Shown: piece after piece, positions 5,437 to 6,233 of the stretch
Layout: each line of letters opens with the position of its first letter
How positions within the stretch are numbered: the first letter of the stretch is position 1
Notes under the pieces: model-generated
Databases searched by the model: none
What the model saw: only the letters and a program-made list of their open reading frames with translations
What the model was told of the DNA's origin: nothing
Assembly (NCBI GenBank): GCA_031290005.1
Contig: JAITOJ010000005.1
Coordinates: 1-6,233 of the forward strand
Source: Treponema sp.
GTDB taxonomy: Bacteria > Spirochaetota > Spirochaetia > Treponematales > Treponemataceae
Direction: 5' to 3'
Length of the DNA: 6,233 bases
Made by a program: the position numbers and the translations under genes

Positions 5437-5476
5437 CTATTCGTCTATCCATCTATACATCTATGCGTCTGTACCG
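5437..5476 (+). repeat. Degenerate 8-bp tandem repeat after the galactosidase gene
   Basis: Five octamers in register: CTATTCGT, CTATCCAT, CTATACAT, CTATGCGT and CTGTACCG, consensus CTATNCRT with decay in the last unit. The array follows the galactosidase stop by 24 bp. It matches the array at 2742-2765 with the opposite chromosomal but same gene-relative orientation, so the pair brackets the two divergent genes as a 2.7-kb imperfect inverted repeat. On the minus strand each intact unit carries TAG. Confidence 0.8.
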
Positions 5477-5523
5477 GCAAGGAACCCCGTAATCAGCTCC
5501 TTCACAGCCCCGTATTGCGGACC

Positions 5524-5668
5524 CTCTTACACCGGGAAGTGTCCCCCTCTTACGCCGGGAAGTGTCCCCCTCTTACGCCGGGAAGTGTCCCCCTCTTACG
5601 CCGGGAAGTGTCCCCCTCTTACGGGGGGAAGTGCCTCCCTCTTACGCCGGGAAGCGCCTCCCTCTTAA
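5524..5668. repeat. 23-bp tandem repeat array, six units plus a partial
   Basis: Units begin at 5524, 5547, 5570, 5593, 5616, 5639 and 5662 (7-bp partial). Units 2, 3 and 4 are identical (CTCTTACGCCGGG then AAGTGTCCCC). Unit 1 differs by one base (ACACC for ACGCC). Unit 5 has CGGGG for CGCCG, and units 5-6 end GCCTCC; unit 6 also has GCG for GTG. There are no spacers. Each of units 1-4 contains GGGA-AGTG-TCCC, a 4-bp stem with a 4-base loop. On the minus strand every full unit carries TAA, and because 23 is not a multiple of 3 these fall in all three frames; the plus strand has no stop in any frame. The array ends 5 bp from the stop of the DUF4469 gene. Confidence 0.95.
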
Positions 5669-5672
5669 TACG

Positions 5673-6233
5673 TCAGGGATTGCCCACGACCAGCGGCGCG
5701 CTTTCCAGCATCCGCACATCTTTGAGTAGTGTGCTTCCGGTGAACTGGGTGGTGATGCGTATCTTGAACGTCCCTTCGGGAATACCCGAAGGCAGCACCG
5801 CAATCACCTTAGACGCGCCATTTTCCACGTAGGGCGGCGCAATCGCGTTGGTGTAGGGCGTGCCTCCCGCGCGGGTGCCGGTAATAGCGATGCCCACCCC
5901 GGGCTTGTCGCCCGCCACCTTGATTTTGTGCCCCTCGATAATCACCACGCCCCCGCTGGTCACCGTGGTGTTCACCGTGCCGCTCGACACGTCCGTCACT
6001 TCCGCAATGAACGCCGCGTCTTCCACGATGCCCTCCACGGCCAGCACAATGCGGCTTGCCAAGTCCTTGAGCGGCTTGAGGGTGCGGAAAGTGAAGCCGA
6101 TGGGGTGTTTTTCCCGGTCATGGGCTTCGCTTGCGCTGTCCCAGGTTCCGTTCACGTGGGGGCTGATGGAATAGTATTTCATATTCAACGAAAACCCGTC
6201 GCAAATGAGGAACCCGCATTCTTCGCAGAACTG
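5673..6233 (-). CDS. HU-like/DUF4469 protein, N-terminus beyond the right edge
   Basis: The frame is open to base 6233, giving 186 visible C-terminal residues ending VVGNP-TGA (stop 5673-5675). In-frame TTG 6188 and ATG 6182 exist, but the residues before them (EECGFLICDGFSLN) look like the middle of the HU-like DNA-binding fold found at the N-terminus of this family, followed by YSISPHVNGTWDS and HPIGFTFRTLKPL, so the true start should be upstream. Next come an Ig-like segment (IAEVTDVSSGTVNTT, then VIIEGHKIKVAGDKPGVGI) and the DUF4469 block (ASKVIAVLPSGIPEGTFKIRI followed by TTQFTGSTLLKD). Family members occur in Bacteroidetes and spirochaetes, are often multicopy, and have no established function; DNA binding is inferred from the HU-like part. 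It converges on the galactosidase across the repeat region. Confidence 0.85.
   Translation of the reverse strand, partial: QFCEECGFLICDGFSLNMKYYSISPHVNGTWDSASEAHDREKHPIGFTFRTLKPLKDLASRIVLAVEGIVEDAAFIAEVTDVSSGTVNTTVTSGGVVIIEGHKIKVAGDKPGVGIAITGTRAGGTPYTNAIAPPYVENGASKVIAVLPSGIPEGTFKIRITTQFTGSTLLKDVRMLESAPLVVGNP

Noticed and set aside
5524..5668. CRISPR array
   Set aside because: The 23-bp units are directly abutted with no spacers and no cas genes are nearby.
5402..5832. Plus-strand frames with repetitive Pro/Leu/Arg peptides across the 23-bp array
   Set aside because: They exist because the repeat has no plus-strand stops in any frame; they begin inside the galactosidase or within the repeat region, have no ribosome binding site, and one runs antisense into the DUF4469 gene.

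Overview
The window reads like a chromosomal accessory stretch from a moderately G+C-rich spirochaete, most likely a Treponema of the gut or termite-gut type. This is inference from gene content: tandem lipoproteins with a GC-ASGP lipobox, a small XRE-type regulator, an HU-like/DUF4469 protein, a VanY-like peptidase and a short Thermotoga-type GH36 galactosidase. Nothing in the sequence proves the genus.

Layout. Positions 1-1445 (minus strand) hold two consecutive lipoprotein genes. The upstream one (GTG start at 1445) looks like an LPP20-family outer-surface or periplasmic lipoprotein. The downstream one is cut by the window edge. They are separated by 33 bp that carry a small perfect hairpin and a strong ribosome binding site. 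Positions 1446-1775 are a non-coding or degraded divergent region with a 17-bp palindrome, an inverted repeat and a good sigma70-like promoter for the next gene. Positions 1776-2132 (plus) encode an A+T-rich XRE-family DNA-binding protein. Positions 2166-2674 are genomic debris: a short fragment of an EpmA/lysyl-tRNA-synthetase-like gene joined in frame to the C-terminal third of an ISAs1-family transposase, ending at a plausible IS terminus.

Positions 2742-5476 form a symmetrical cassette. Two divergent genes, a VanY-type M15B D-Ala-D-Ala carboxypeptidase (minus) and a GH36 alpha-galactosidase (plus), share a 106-bp intergenic region. Each gene has a well-spaced promoter whose predicted transcription start falls on or within a few bases of the start codon, and neither has a Shine-Dalgarno sequence, so both may make leaderless mRNAs. 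Each gene is followed by the same degenerate 8-bp tandem repeat (CTATNCRT in the gene's own direction).

Positions 5524-5668 are a 23-bp tandem repeat (six units plus a partial) between convergent genes. Positions 5673-6233 (minus) are the C-terminal part of an HU-like/DUF4469 protein whose start lies beyond the right edge.

The genes do not form one obvious pathway. The carboxypeptidase would trim peptidoglycan stem peptides outside the membrane, the galactosidase would hydrolyse imported alpha-galactosides in the cytoplasm, and the lipoproteins are envelope proteins. The most unusual material is non-coding: the paired octamer arrays, the 23-bp array, the leaderless divergent promoters, and the gene-fragment/IS junction. 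I see no convincing complete new defence or mobile system here.
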